A DNA stretch of 64,000 bases from Massilia sp. CFBP 13721 (GCF_014842025.1 NZ_JACYUY010000006.1:209643-273642); one strand, 5' to 3'. Shown: positions 10,442-18,892, counted from the first letter of the stretch. Notes: generated from the sequence alone by a model not told the origin. Numbers and translations are program-made.

Positions 10442-11596
10442 TCAAGCTTCGTTGACGAGATTCGAGACAAGCTGCGACGTATTACGCAGCGTGCTCGACG
10501 CGAGGTGGGCATAGCGCTGAGTCGTAGCGCTGGATGCATGTCCTAAAAGCAACTGCACTTGATACAACGATGCACCTTCGTTCACGAGCATGCTTGCAAA
10601 AGCATGACGGCAGTCGTGCAGCCTGCAGCGTTCAACCTTCGCCGCAGTAAGGATACGATGCCACGCCTTGGTCGGATTGTTGAGTGGCTTCGCCGGGTTC
10701 TTGCCTGGGAAGATCCACGGCGAGTCCGCCACACGTGGCGCATTCTTAAAGACGGCGATGGCAGCATCGTTGAGGACCACATGGCGCGAGCGCCCATTCT
10801 TCGTCTTGGGCAGAAACAGGGAACCCTTTTCCAAGTCCAAGTGCTCATGGCGGCTCTGCAGGATTTCTTCACGACGCAGGCCGGTGAGAATCAAGGCGGA
10901 GATCGCACTGGCGGCTACTGGGTTCATGTCCAAGGGGGCCGCCGCCAGGATGCGCCGAATGTCGCTCGGCGACATGAAGTGATCTTTACGGTTTGCCTCT
11001 TTGAGCTTTTTCAGATTGGCGCAGGGCGAATGCGCGATACGTTTCCACGACACGGCCAGATTGAAGAATACGCTCAGCAGCGCGTGAACGCGGTTGACGG
11101 TCGCTGGCGATAGGTTGCCCTTCAGGCCTCCCAGCAGCAGTTGGATATCACGGGGGGAGACATCGGAAAGACGGAGATCGCCAATCACAGGCAGGACGTG
11201 GTCGCGGAACTTTGCGATATCGTTCTTGTACGTGATCTTGGTCAGTTTTGCCTGCTCGATATACTCGTCAGCGAACTCGCGCACGAGCGGCATAGATTTC
11301 TGCTGCATTCTGGCGTCCTGAGGATTGCCGCCGAGATCAAGCGTGGCGCGGTGCTGCTGCGCCGCTGAACGCGCTTGCTCGATACTGATGGGACCAAACT
11401 CGCCAATGCGTACAGCAAGCTTTTCGCCACGGTACGTATAGCGGAACCAGAAAAACTTTCGACCCGTCGTGCCGATTTGAAGTTTCAGGCCTGCGGTCTG
11501 CGGGTCAGTGATTTCGTAGTTGCTGGACTTTGCGCCCTGGACGTGCGCTGCCAGCTTCTCCAGTGCCGCCTTGGTCCATTTGATGGATACTGCCAT
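10442..11596 (-). CDS. Tyrosine-type integrase (P4-like, DUF4102 N-terminus)
   Basis: 384 residues. The N-terminal arm-binding domain has the LKLQIGTTGRKFFWFRYTY pattern of P4-family integrases, followed by a SAM-like core-binding domain (about 105-190) and a catalytic domain. All catalytic residues are visible: Arg241 in TGLRREE, Lys264/266 in PKTKNGR, His327 and Arg330 in LHDCRH, His353 in LLGHASS and Tyr362 in TQRYAHL. It should catalyse site-specific insertion and excision at tRNA-Phe, whose 3' sequence bounds the island. It reads toward the left island end. The protein appears full-length and active by motif. Confidence 0.93.
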   Translation of the reverse strand: MAVSIKWTKAALEKLAAHVQGAKSSNYEITDPQTAGLKLQIGTTGRKFFWFRYTYRGEKLAVRIGEFGPISIEQARSAAQQHRATLDLGGNPQDARMQQKSMPLVREFADEYIEQAKLTKITYKNDIAKFRDHVLPVIGDLRLSDVSPRDIQLLLGGLKGNLSPATVNRVHALLSVFFNLAVSWKRIAHSPCANLKKLKEANRKDHFMSPSDIRRILAAAPLDMNPVAASAISALILTGLRREEILQSRHEHLDLEKGSLFLPKTKNGRSRHVVLNDAAIAVFKNAPRVADSPWIFPGKNPAKPLNNPTKAWHRILTAAKVERCRLHDCRHAFASMLVNEGASLYQVQLLLGHASSATTQRYAHLASSTLRNTSQLVSNLVNEA

Positions 11597-12142
11597 GTTG
11601 ATGCCTTTCTGGATGCGTTTTCGTAAGGAATTAGTGCCGATCAGGTGTTGCTGAGACCGACTTTACGGGCTAGGGTGGAATAGTGCAGGCCAAAAAATAC
11701 TAACGAAATCAATGGGTTGAAGTCGATTTCTATTGCTGTGGATTTGGGTCAGGAGAGTCACTTGCGAAACCGATTGCCGCATTACGAATTTGTCTAACTT
11801 TGCGTGCAGAAATTACGTCGGTGATGGTTTGGCGGGCGAACCTAGTCTTCCAAGTCCCTAGAACCGGGCAAGGTTTCGCCGGGGCTGAACTTGTATTCTT
11901 CTAGCGCTGGCGTGGTTCAATGCAAAGTGAGGTGTTTGCGGCCGAGGCTGTCGCGCTTACGTTTCGGTCCATTCCCGGGCTTTGTCGCCGTGTCGCCTGT
12001 CGCCACTTCGGAATTAATCGGGTCGGTGAGTGATGCCAACCAGCTGCGGTTTGGCGTGTGGCGGAATTGGCGACACGGCGACACGGCGACAACAATGCTG
12101 GCCGCTCGAAAAGCGCAGGCCGCATTTTCGGCGGCGATCCGG
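11597..12142. other. Intergenic region with octamer repeat cluster C1
   Basis: No convincing gene in 546 bases. It contains the first GTGTCGCC repeat cluster (11982-12092). Frames covering it on either strand have no homology that I can see and are largely made of the repeats. Confidence 0.5.
11982..12092. repeat. GTGTCGCC octamer cluster C1 (inverted arrangement)
   Basis: Three forward units (TTGTCGCC, GTGTCGCC, TGTCGCC) at 11982-12004 face three reverse units (GGCGACAC, GGCGACAC, GGCGACAA) at 12069-12092. The same forward/reverse organisation occurs in cluster C3. Confidence 0.8.
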
Positions 12143-12439
12143 TTAATAGTCCGACGGGAGCAGTACGGTCGTGACCGAGCGGTCGGCCTCGGATATCACC
12201 CAAATTCTGACGCCTTCAGTCAGCCGGTAGCGTGATAGAAGGCGCGCGCCAAAGCGCAACGCATCGGCGTTGGTCTTGGCGTCGTCTAGTCCGATATCAC
12301 CCCAGTCCCCGATGGCATGCCGCGCCAGCAATCGCAAAGGCGTGATGCCGTGCTTTTCGAGTACCTTGAGTGCGCCGGGCGTGGCGGCGAGTTGGCCCAT
12401 GGGGAACAATGCTGGTTTGGGTAAAGTGGGTTTATTCAT
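12143..12439 (-). CDS. Small conserved integrated-element protein (98 aa)
   Basis: 98 residues (MNKPTLPKPALFPMGQL) with a C-terminus containing GVRIWVISEADRSVTTVLLP. Similar short proteins with a PLGQ..ATPGAL start, an HxxGDWG motif and an IWVITEADRS end are, from memory, common in integrated elements of Burkholderiales, often annotated plasmid-related. The function is unknown. It lies between two octamer repeat clusters. No strong ribosome site is visible. Confidence 0.7.
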   Translation of the reverse strand: MNKPTLPKPALFPMGQLAATPGALKVLEKHGITPLRLLARHAIGDWGDIGLDDAKTNADALRFGARLLSRYRLTEGVRIWVISEADRSVTTVLLPSDY

Positions 12440-12829
12440 GATTCGCTTTGGTGTTGTCTAGCATGGGAAAGTGGTCGGTGCTTGTAGGGCGATCAAAGCC
12501 GTTCGGATATGGTCCGCGACTGTCGGCCTGCGATGGCGCATGGCTGCGGTTGGTTCATAGGAGAAAGTGAAGGTGTGCAGCTTGGCCCTGGGTGGCCCTG
12601 GGGAGGCTGGATGCGCGACCAGAGTGTCGGACTACGGTGCAAAACGGCGCGTACCCGGCTTTCGGCGCTACCGACCTCAGTCGCTCACTGTGCGGTGTGG
12701 CGACCTTGGCGACATGGCGACATCAACCCAAAATTTTGTGTTTTGGCGATGGCGCCGGGGTGCATTCTCTTAGGGGGACAAGGTGCCGGATTTAGACCAC
12801 GCGGAACCTTGTCATTTCGAGGAAGACGG
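12440..12829. other. Intergenic region with octamer cluster C2
   Basis: 390 bases with no convincing gene. Reverse-orientation repeat units occur at 12699-12723 (cluster C2). Confidence 0.45.
12699..12723. repeat. GTGTCGCC-family cluster C2
   Basis: GGCGACC at 12699-12705, then GGCGACAT at 12708-12715 and 12716-12723. This is the reverse-orientation form of the octamer in C1 and C3; no forward arm is visible here. Confidence 0.65.
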
Positions 12830-14593
12830 CTACAGTCCGGTCACGGCGTAGTTTTCGTTCGAGCGTTTGTTATCCGAGCCGTACACGATAGTTTTGTCGC
12901 ACTTGCTGATCTCACCACGGGACTCAAGGAGGTCCAGCAATGCCTTGGTACGCTTTTGAGGACGTGCGCAACGAGGGCCAACCCTGTACATCATGCGGAC
13001 TGGGATGCCAGCGATGCCGAGCTCTTCCTGCTTACTGCGGATCCAGTCCAGCAGGGTGCCCGCATCCAGTTCATCCTTGTTGGCTGGCGCGACGTTGAAG
13101 GCGCTCATGGCGGAATCCATGTAGTAGCTACCAATCTCAATCGCATTCAGCATGGTTTCTTCGCCGATGGTAACTACATTGGGATCGTCCGCGATCGCGA
13201 GCAGGGCAGCCAGCCGCAAGATCTGTTCCGAGTAGCGACCGGCGTATCCGGCGTGTGTCGCCATGTCGCCACCGGGCGCTATCGCCAATTCCATCTCATC
13301 GTAGTATTTGACCCATGCGGCTTTAGCGTCGTCGCTCAAGCGCACGGTTCTAGCATCGACACCACCGGTGTGCGGATTGATCTTCCACTGCTGGTTTGCC
13401 AGCTTCGTGATTTTCTCGCAGTACTCCTTGTAGACTGGCTCCTCATCCAGTTCGATATCATCAAACTTGCGTGTCCCGACCAGTGACTGCGGCTGGCTGT
13501 ACAGAAAGCGATTTCCCAGACCCTGCTGCATCACCAACGGCGAACTCAAGAAGTCCATAGCGATCACTGGCTGGACAAATACCAGCAAGCTCAGACGGCG
13601 ATCTTCCGCATAGCTGTGTTCTTTAGCCCGCGTACGAGTGAGCGCTTCACCTGAGAACAGGGAGGACACGTTTCCCATAAACCTGCCCAAATTGTCAGGG
13701 CTCATTGCGTGCCCGCCGAAGAGGGAGGCCCCCTCAGGAGCGATCAACAACTGGGAATGGCATCGATCGATAAGGCCGATGACCATGCCATCGACAGTGA
13801 CGTCTTGGATCAGCATGTGGCGACGGCAATCTGTCGCACGGCTGATCGCCGCCAGAATGGGTTTGATGACGGCGGAAATCGTAGAGGACTTACGATCAGC
13901 CGACAGGGCAATGATGAGTAGATTGATCGTAACGGGGCAGCCCACGCCAGATTTTTTTGGCGAGACATTGATGAGGGCTTGGGCGAGCGCAGAAATCGCG
14001 CCAATCATTGCCGAGGCGACCATCTCTGCGCTTACCTGGACTGCTCTCGCCATCAGCATGATTACGGGGGCCAGGCTACCGAAAGCGCCGACGGGGAAGG
14101 GCTTTTTCTGAACCGGTGCGATTGCTGTCGAAGCAGCTGGACGTGGCGCTTTTTTCCCGGTGGAACGGTGCGGAGTTTCTGCTATATCCATCTCTTCGAT
14201 CGGCTCAGCGGGTTCGTCATCATCCTCGTCCTGTTGCGACGACTGTTCGGCCTTCGCTTCGGTAGCCTCGATAGGCTCATCCTGATGTTCCCGGTGTTGC
14301 GCTGTTCGCGCGAGCGCAACTGCGCGGTGCTGCTTGCTTGCGTTTTTGGCATTCAGCAGTTCCTTCATGGTCAGCGATTTCTTCTTCGCTATCGACGCTT
14401 CGGGCTGGACTTCGGCATCGCTCTTGGTGACATAGAGATGATCTTCAGATTGATCTTTCGCAGTATCGACATTGGGATCGTTCGCAGCGTCCTGTTCGCA
14501 GCTCGTCTCGTTTTTGGCATTGGTCTGTTCTTGATTGGCGCGCCGTGCTTTGCTCTTTTCCAGCGCTTCCTTCATACTCATCTTTCGATTCAT
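12830..14593 (-). CDS. DUF3987 / YfjI-family protein
   Basis: 587 residues from ATG 14593; a GGAG eight to ten bases upstream supports this start over the in-frame ATG at 14605. Residues 1 to about 150 are acidic and low-complexity, with two copies of an MKExL motif (MKEALEKSK, MKELLNAKN). The remainder matches DUF3987 (YfjI) proteins: PVTINLLIIALSADRKSS resembles their P-loop-like region, and it ends in a winged-helix-like segment. DUF3987 proteins are found in prophages and islands and are thought to act in replication as primase/helicase-like factors. Octamer repeat arrays on both sides fit a replication module. Confidence 0.75.
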   Translation of the reverse strand: MNRKMSMKEALEKSKARRANQEQTNAKNETSCEQDAANDPNVDTAKDQSEDHLYVTKSDAEVQPEASIAKKKSLTMKELLNAKNASKQHRAVALARTAQHREHQDEPIEATEAKAEQSSQQDEDDDEPAEPIEEMDIAETPHRSTGKKAPRPAASTAIAPVQKKPFPVGAFGSLAPVIMLMARAVQVSAEMVASAMIGAISALAQALINVSPKKSGVGCPVTINLLIIALSADRKSSTISAVIKPILAAISRATDCRRHMLIQDVTVDGMVIGLIDRCHSQLLIAPEGASLFGGHAMSPDNLGRFMGNVSSLFSGEALTRTRAKEHSYAEDRRLSLLVFVQPVIAMDFLSSPLVMQQGLGNRFLYSQPQSLVGTRKFDDIELDEEPVYKEYCEKITKLANQQWKINPHTGGVDARTVRLSDDAKAAWVKYYDEMELAIAPGGDMATHAGYAGRYSEQILRLAALLAIADDPNVVTIGEETMLNAIEIGSYYMDSAMSAFNVAPANKDELDAGTLLDWIRSKQEELGIAGIPVRMMYRVGPRCARPQKRTKALLDLLESRGEISKCDKTIVYGSDNKRSNENYAVTGL

Positions 14594-14674
14594 TTTTCGC
14601 TCCATTTAGTGTCAAGAAAAGCCTTGGTGAAACGGACTTTAAGGGCAATGGTAAAGTATTTCATTGGAAAAAAG

Positions 14675-14773
14675 ATGAATACAATCAGTGAGTTATATTC
14701 TATGATCGCGGCTCTTAGCATGCGTCAGGTAAGTCGTTCAGGGGATAGATTTGAGCGTTACGAAATCGTCTAA
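14675..14773 (+). CDS. Possible 32-aa leader ORF upstream of the 354-aa gene
   Basis: ATG 14675 opens a 32-codon frame (MNTISELYSMIAALSMRQVS) that ends at 14773, overlapping the TTG start of the next gene at 14751. It could couple or regulate translation of that gene. The ribosome site is weak (GGAAAAAAG), and no family is recognised. Confidence 0.25.
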   Translation: MNTISELYSMIAALSMRQVSRSGDRFERYEIV

Positions 14774-15815
14774 TTCAGACGAAAAAATTAATCGCGATCT
14801 CGTCGTTGCGTTTGCCAGGGAGCTTTCCGAACTCACGGGTGAGACGCCTTCATGCCTTTACCAGTGGGGCGAAGGGTTGGGGCTACCTGTGCGCGCGCGC
14901 CAGACCTTCTATTCGGATCTGGCGCGCGGTGAGTGGGTGAGGGGGAGCGAAAAGACATTGACGCAAGATTGCCGTATGGGTAGCTATCCTATGGCGTGCC
15001 AGTTGCGCTTACGTGCTGTGTCGCTGGTGACCCAATTTAGTCGCGACAAGCGAGAAGGCAAGAAGCGTCAGCTGATCATATTAGTGGGCTACGAAGTCTG
15101 CTCGAAACTGCTGAATTTTCAGGTTTATCGAGGCAATGATGTTGAGACCGGAAAGCATGAAGATGTCCACGGCATTGAACTCTGTACAAGGCTTCCAACG
15201 ACGACCGTCGCCGCGTTTGTGGAGAAATGTGGTCGTATGGTCGGCCTGCCATTGCAAAGTGTCCTGTTCACGCATGACCTGATGGGTTTTTCGGTGCCAA
15301 AAAGCGGAGTAGCGCTGCTGTCCTTGACGTCGGGCGAAGTGACCGTCAGGAAGCAAAAGGAAGACGCAGACGACAACGAGGTACTTTGCAATTACGGAAC
15401 TAAGCTTCCGAGCCAGATAATTCCCTACTCCACACTTGCTGGTGAGCATCCGTTCATTGAATGGTGCGGAACGACAAACGCGACTGCGTTAACAGCCACG
15501 TTGTCTGAATTGGTAAAGCGGCACAACAAAGCGACCGCCTTGCCGCGTCTGGAATCTGCCCAGCAGGTATTGGATTCGCTCTTGACGAAATTCCATGAAG
15601 CTGCCGAAGCACGGCACGCGCGGTCACAGTGGACGACTACAGTGCCGCCGTCTCCCTTTCAGACACGGTTGATGAAGCATGACTATGCGCTGGAGCGTCT
15701 TTCATTGCGAGAGGTACGTTTCCATAAGTGGATTTACGAGGACTTCAAAAAATCGCCCGGTGATCGTCCTTCGGTAGTTGAAATACCGGGCGACACGGCG
15801 ACACGGCGACCTTAA
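14751..15815 (+). CDS. Unrecognised island protein (354 aa)
   Basis: 354 residues starting at TTG 14751 after AGGGGA (14740-14745). No family is recognised. The N-terminus contains ARELSELTGETPSCLYQWGEGLGLP, which has the look of a helix-turn-helix. The middle (LIILVGYEVCSKLLNFQVY, then LFTHDLMGF) has a spacing loosely like an RNase H-fold integrase core but lacks the acidic triad, so I do not call it one. The last codons (GDTATRRP) are written by the octamer repeat cluster C3, so the repeat has supplied the C-terminus. It is divergent from the DUF3987 gene. Confidence 0.6.
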   Translation: MSVTKSSNSDEKINRDLVVAFARELSELTGETPSCLYQWGEGLGLPVRARQTFYSDLARGEWVRGSEKTLTQDCRMGSYPMACQLRLRAVSLVTQFSRDKREGKKRQLIILVGYEVCSKLLNFQVYRGNDVETGKHEDVHGIELCTRLPTTTVAAFVEKCGRMVGLPLQSVLFTHDLMGFSVPKSGVALLSLTSGEVTVRKQKEDADDNEVLCNYGTKLPSQIIPYSTLAGEHPFIEWCGTTNATALTATLSELVKRHNKATALPRLESAQQVLDSLLTKFHEAAEARHARSQWTTTVPPSPFQTRLMKHDYALERLSLREVRFHKWIYEDFKKSPGDRPSVVEIPGDTATRRP

Positions 15816-15888
15816 TTGGTCACAGATCTGCGGCATGGTGAGACTGGCGTGTCGCCGTGTCGCCGTGTCGCCGTGTCGCCATGTCGCC
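15789..15888. repeat. GTGTCGCC octamer cluster C3 (inverted arrangement)
   Basis: Reverse units GGCGACAC at 15789-15796 and 15797-15804 and a partial unit to 15811 face five tandem forward units at 15849-15888 (four GTGTCGCC and one ATGTCGCC). The 37-base gap would allow a long hairpin. Exact tandem octamers of this kind resemble iterons. Confidence 0.85.
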
Positions 15889-15994
15889 GCGACAGTGTTT
15901 TGTTGCGGTGCAGTTTCGGTCCGGCATCGGTTACGGCGCCGCTATTGCCAATAGTAGGAAGCTCAATTTCAGTACCGACTTCGGAGCGCAAATG

Positions 15995-16027
15995 AAAATC
16001 CCCATGACATCTCTATCATGGGGATTT
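15995..16027 (-). terminator. Strong hairpin terminator
   Basis: Stem AAAATCCCCATGA (15995-16007) pairs with TCATGGGGATTTT (16015-16027). T-rich on both strands. On the minus strand it follows the 40-aa gene at 16086-16208, so it terminates that transcript. Confidence 0.85.
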
Positions 16028-16085
16028 TGAGGTATAGATGCCATGTGTTAGATGATCCCCCCGACTCCGGGTCAGCCCGCTGGAG

Positions 16086-16208
16086 TTACTTTTTTCGGAC
16101 CGGAGCCCAATCGCCTGGGAAGACGCCGTCTCTTTCGTTACTCGGTGCTGGTCTTGGCGTTCCGCTTACAGAACGTTGAGGCGTTATGCAAATTTTTGAT
16201 TTCGTCAT
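16086..16208 (-). CDS. 40-aa small protein with DGVFPGDW motif
   Basis: ATG 16208 is preceded by CAGGGA six to seven bases upstream. The 40-residue product begins MTKSKICITPQ and ends APVRKK; its core reads APSNERDGVFPGDW. A second small gene in the island (18940-19053) has APSDPRDGVFPGDW. Fourteen-residue agreement between two otherwise different sequences, both with ribosome sites and both followed by a terminator, argues for real proteins. Function is unknown. Confidence 0.65.
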   Translation of the reverse strand: MTKSKICITPQRSVSGTPRPAPSNERDGVFPGDWAPVRKK

Positions 16209-16610
16209 GGTCGATCCCTGGAAATGGTTCTGGAAAGCAATGCAGCTGAATGTTAGCATTATTTAAGATTCCCTGCGGCAACTATAGAGCGGTCGGAGCG
16301 GTTGCAGTGTGTTCATCTTGTCAGCCTTGGTCTTGCACATGATCGTGAGGTACTTTGTCCTGATTTGTTGAACGAACCTCCCGCCCGCTGAGAAGATGTC
16401 CGAAGCGACCGTGCGTCCATTGCCTCGCTGTGCTGTCCGTCAGAGGGTGAAGGCGTTAGCACGTGCAGTCAGGACTGTGCGGTACTGCTGGAAGCGTCCT
16501 GAAGGAAGTACCATGCGGATAGTTTGCTCAGCACCTGCTTGCCCCAAGATATGGGGAGGTGCCATGGGACGCGACGTTCGCAGCGTGTGCGATGTTGCTG
16601 ATCTGCCAAG
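16209..16610. other. Intergenic region
   Basis: About 400 bases. A plus-strand frame at 16396-16614 with an AGAAG near its ATG is possible, but its composition is not protein-like and it runs into the opposing gene. No clear feature was seen. Confidence 0.4.
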
Positions 16611-17333
16611 CTAGTAATAAAAACCATAGTCCAATTCCTCGTAGCGCAAGATGTCAATGTAAAGACATTGCGGATTGGGTGAACGCCTAATGTCGGCCAC
16701 TCGCAGGAAGATTCGTTCGACACGCGCCGAGGTCACGTCGTAGGGCTTCTCAGCGAGGAAGCCGCCGTTGTCCAGCCCGAGCAGGTCGTCATCGATAGGC
16801 AGCTCGACGGAGACGAAATCGTCGTCCGCAGCCTCCACAATCAGCGCGCCCAGACCGGCGATGGAAACCACGACGCCTTCGGAAAGGAGGGCGTCGATAA
16901 GCGGTGTACCGTCCCGCCTGCCAATTAACTCCGGACTGGCTTTCAGCGCTGCGAGGGACACTTCGTAGCGCTGGGCCGGGCATTGGTAGTACACGGCGCA
17001 GTCCGAGTTCGCGTTGATCGGTGAACCAGACCAATACGCAATGATGCGCTGGTAGTCGGGAGGCAGGTGCGGCGCGCGCTCGAATATGCAGCCGCGCAGC
17101 TCAGTCGGGAACGTCACTTCGGCAGCGTCGGCATCGAGCCGCAAGGCGATGTGCGCGGCGTCGGGCAGGACGGAAACGGGCAGGAATGAAAGGTCCTTGA
17201 GATAGTATCCTTCCCGGTGGGTCGGATCGGTTGCGGGGTCGTCCGAGAGGGTGCAGCGGTCGTAGTAGTCGAGCGGGGCGATCAAGAGCATTGTGGCAAG
17301 GGACGCCGGGGTAACGTAAATGGTGGCGGGCAA
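16611..17333 (-). CDS. Hypothetical protein, third gene of unknown operon (240 aa)
   Basis: 240 residues (MPATIYVTPASLATMLL) starting at TTG 17333, eight bases after AGGA. It is acidic, with no membrane segment or signal peptide. The C-terminal part (RVERIFLRVADIRRSPNPQCLY) looks globular. I recognise no domain. It follows the nucleotidyltransferase-like gene by 34 bases on the same strand and is the last gene of the 18530-16611 operon. Confidence 0.7.
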   Translation of the reverse strand: MPATIYVTPASLATMLLIAPLDYYDRCTLSDDPATDPTHREGYYLKDLSFLPVSVLPDAAHIALRLDADAAEVTFPTELRGCIFERAPHLPPDYQRIIAYWSGSPINANSDCAVYYQCPAQRYEVSLAALKASPELIGRRDGTPLIDALLSEGVVVSIAGLGALIVEAADDDFVSVELPIDDDLLGLDNGGFLAEKPYDVTSARVERIFLRVADIRRSPNPQCLYIDILRYEELDYGFYY

Positions 17334-17367
17334 GATGGTTCCTGTTTTGTTATCGTGGTTGAGGAAA

Positions 17368-17943
17368 TCAGTCGATCACGGTGTACCCCTTGCGTCGCAA
17401 GCGTACCTCGTAGTGATGCTCGATCTGCGGCCGGTTTTTTGCAAAGAGGGTCATGTCGCGCGTGCCCTGGACGCGGGTCGCGCGCTTCGCTCGGATCGCG
17501 TCGCACAGCGCGCCGAGGTCAAAATTTGGATCATAGAAAATGTGATGGTTCGACAAGGCGAGGCGATCGATATCCAGCTGATTGTTCATCACGTATCGCA
17601 ACGCTTGCTCGTGCGAGCGAAGCAGTGCGAGGTGAACGATCTTGGCGTCACCGTGCCCTGCCTTTCCGATGAAGTAGGGCGTGCGGGTAATGGTCGTGTT
17701 CACCCGCCTGAAGACGATACCGAACCGTTCGGTCATGACCTCCATGACCTTGGCGTCGAGCGCGATCACGTCCACGTCACCGAGGGGGACGGTGGAGGCC
17801 GGATCGATGATCCTCTTGAGCAGCCCCCCGTAGATGTAGAGGCCGTGAACGCCAAGCATCCAGTGCAGCAGCCCTTGTGGCAGCCGTTCGGCAGCGGCGA
17901 GCGAGGCAAGATCCGGCCCTGTAGTCACCAAACCGCTTGCCAT
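17368..17943 (-). CDS. Nucleotidyltransferase-like protein (191 aa)
   Basis: 191 residues. IYGG (37-40), then GDVDVIALD with Asp56 and Asp58, matches the GG...DxD layout of the poly(A) polymerase / tRNA nucleotidyltransferase head. DIDRLALSNHHIFYDPNFDL further on resembles the D-x-R-x-x-x-N...DP block of the same fold. It is shorter than cellular CCA-adding enzymes and lacks their RNA-binding neck. Its ATG overlaps the upstream stop (TAATG), so translation is coupled. Nucleotidyltransferases of this size in islands are often toxins or defence effectors; here that is inference. Confidence 0.6.
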   Translation of the reverse strand: MASGLVTTGPDLASLAAAERLPQGLLHWMLGVHGLYIYGGLLKRIIDPASTVPLGDVDVIALDAKVMEVMTERFGIVFRRVNTTITRTPYFIGKAGHGDAKIVHLALLRSHEQALRYVMNNQLDIDRLALSNHHIFYDPNFDLGALCDAIRAKRATRVQGTRDMTLFAKNRPQIEHHYEVRLRRKGYTVID

Positions 17944-18530
17944 TATTGAGGCTTTTTCGTGGCGATTTCGAGCGTTTTCCTGTGTTGCTTATCTCCCAGT
18001 ACGGCATCGCTCTCAACCGGTTTTGTGCCATCAAGTTCGCTTGGCAGTTCGATGCACGTGCCAGTTTCAGCGAGCATGGCCTGTTCCCATGAGGCCCAGT
18101 CGCCGGTAACGACGTGCTGAGTCTTAGCCTGGGGTGCCGATGCGAGCAAGCCGAGCGCGTGCAACACGGCGGACATGAAACCTGAGTTGTTGGCCGACTT
18201 TGATACGAAGACATCCTTCAGTACCTTTGACACGAAGGGCGTGCCCGACTTGTACTTTTCTAGGCACGTCACGATGGTGCGGAAGGGAACCCGTTCACGA
18301 CTGAAGTAGCCGCCACCTTCGTTTCGCGTTACTGCGATGAGGAGGCCACGGCGGTCGTTGTCCGCGAGGACGTGATAATTGAGAACGCCAGCGCTGTGCT
18401 GGCCCAGCTTCTTGGCCGTTCCAGCATTGAGAAGCCAGAATGGAGTAAGCGCGACCTCGACACTCGCGCTTGTGGGGCTGGACGGTTGGACGCTCTCGGA
18501 TAATTTACTTGGGGGAGTGTTCTTGCTCAT
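17943..18530 (-). CDS. Hypothetical protein, first gene of unknown operon (195 aa)
   Basis: 195 residues from ATG 18530, chosen because GGAGAG lies five bases upstream (the frame runs on to 18596). The N-terminal 30 residues are Ser/Pro-rich and probably disordered; the rest is globular (FWLLNAGTAKKLGQHSAGVL, GYFSRERVPFRTIV). No domain is recognised. Its stop overlaps the start of the nucleotidyltransferase-like gene. A strong terminator hairpin stands 41 bases before its start codon. Confidence 0.7.
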   Translation of the reverse strand: MSKNTPPSKLSESVQPSSPTSASVEVALTPFWLLNAGTAKKLGQHSAGVLNYHVLADNDRRGLLIAVTRNEGGGYFSRERVPFRTIVTCLEKYKSGTPFVSKVLKDVFVSKSANNSGFMSAVLHALGLLASAPQAKTQHVVTGDWASWEQAMLAETGTCIELPSELDGTKPVESDAVLGDKQHRKTLEIATKKPQ

Positions 18531-18570
18531 TTTTCTCTCCAGTTGTTCGATGTAGTTACTACGAATAAGA

Positions 18571-18604
18571 AAAGGCCCATGACATGTTGATGTCATGGGC
18601 CTTT
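18571..18604 (-). terminator. Terminator hairpin just upstream of the three-gene operon
   Basis: Perfect 14-base stem AAAGGCCCATGACA (18571-18584) with complement at 18591-18604, followed on the minus strand by a T-rich run. It follows the 53-aa gene and lies only 41 bases before ATG 18530, so downstream expression needs read-through or a promoter squeezed into that gap. Confidence 0.85.
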
Positions 18605-18668
18605 GTGGCTGAAGCTGGGCAAGCGCCGCCTATGCGGCACTGTCAGCGGTAGCGGATATGCAGTTGGA

Positions 18669-18830
18669 TTAGCGCCGATACTTCAGCGAGAAGTTCAGGT
18701 CCAGGCTACGTGGCATCAACGCGTGCTTAAGGGCCGAGGTGCTCGAGCTGCTGGTTCGTGCGCTGAGCGAACGTGCTGAGGTGTTCTTGCCTGACCATTG
18801 CCAGGTGGGTTTTGCGGTGATGTTAATCAT
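18669..18830 (-). CDS. 53-aa small protein, Ser-rich
   Basis: ATG 18830, preceded by AAGGGA about eleven bases upstream, opens a 53-codon frame (MINITAKPTWQWSGKNTSAR), basic and rich in Ser/Thr/Arg. It sits alone between two terminators (18858-18892 and 18571-18604). No family is recognised. Confidence 0.5.
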   Translation of the reverse strand: MINITAKPTWQWSGKNTSARSLSARTSSSSTSALKHALMPRSLDLNFSLKYRR

Positions 18831-18857
18831 TAGTGCGATTCCCTTTTTGTAGAATGA

Positions 18858-18892
18858 AAAAAGCCCAAGACCTTTTTAGGGCTTGGGCTTTG
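18858..18892 (-). terminator. Terminator between small genes
   Basis: On the minus strand AAAGCCCAAG pairs with CTTGGGCTTT around a short loop, followed by six T. It ends the 37-aa gene transcript, and lies only 28 bases before the 53-aa start codon. Confidence 0.85.

Noticed and set aside
14751..15815. RNase H-fold transposase (DDE) for the 354-aa gene
   Set aside because: The hydrophobic spacing is suggestive, but the acidic triad is not seen and there are no terminal inverted repeats around the gene.
15789..15888. CRISPR array
   Set aside because: The units are 8-base tandem repeats without unique spacers, and no cas genes are present.
16396..16614. 72-aa plus-strand gene
   Set aside because: Weak composition, no family, and it runs into the stop of an opposing gene.
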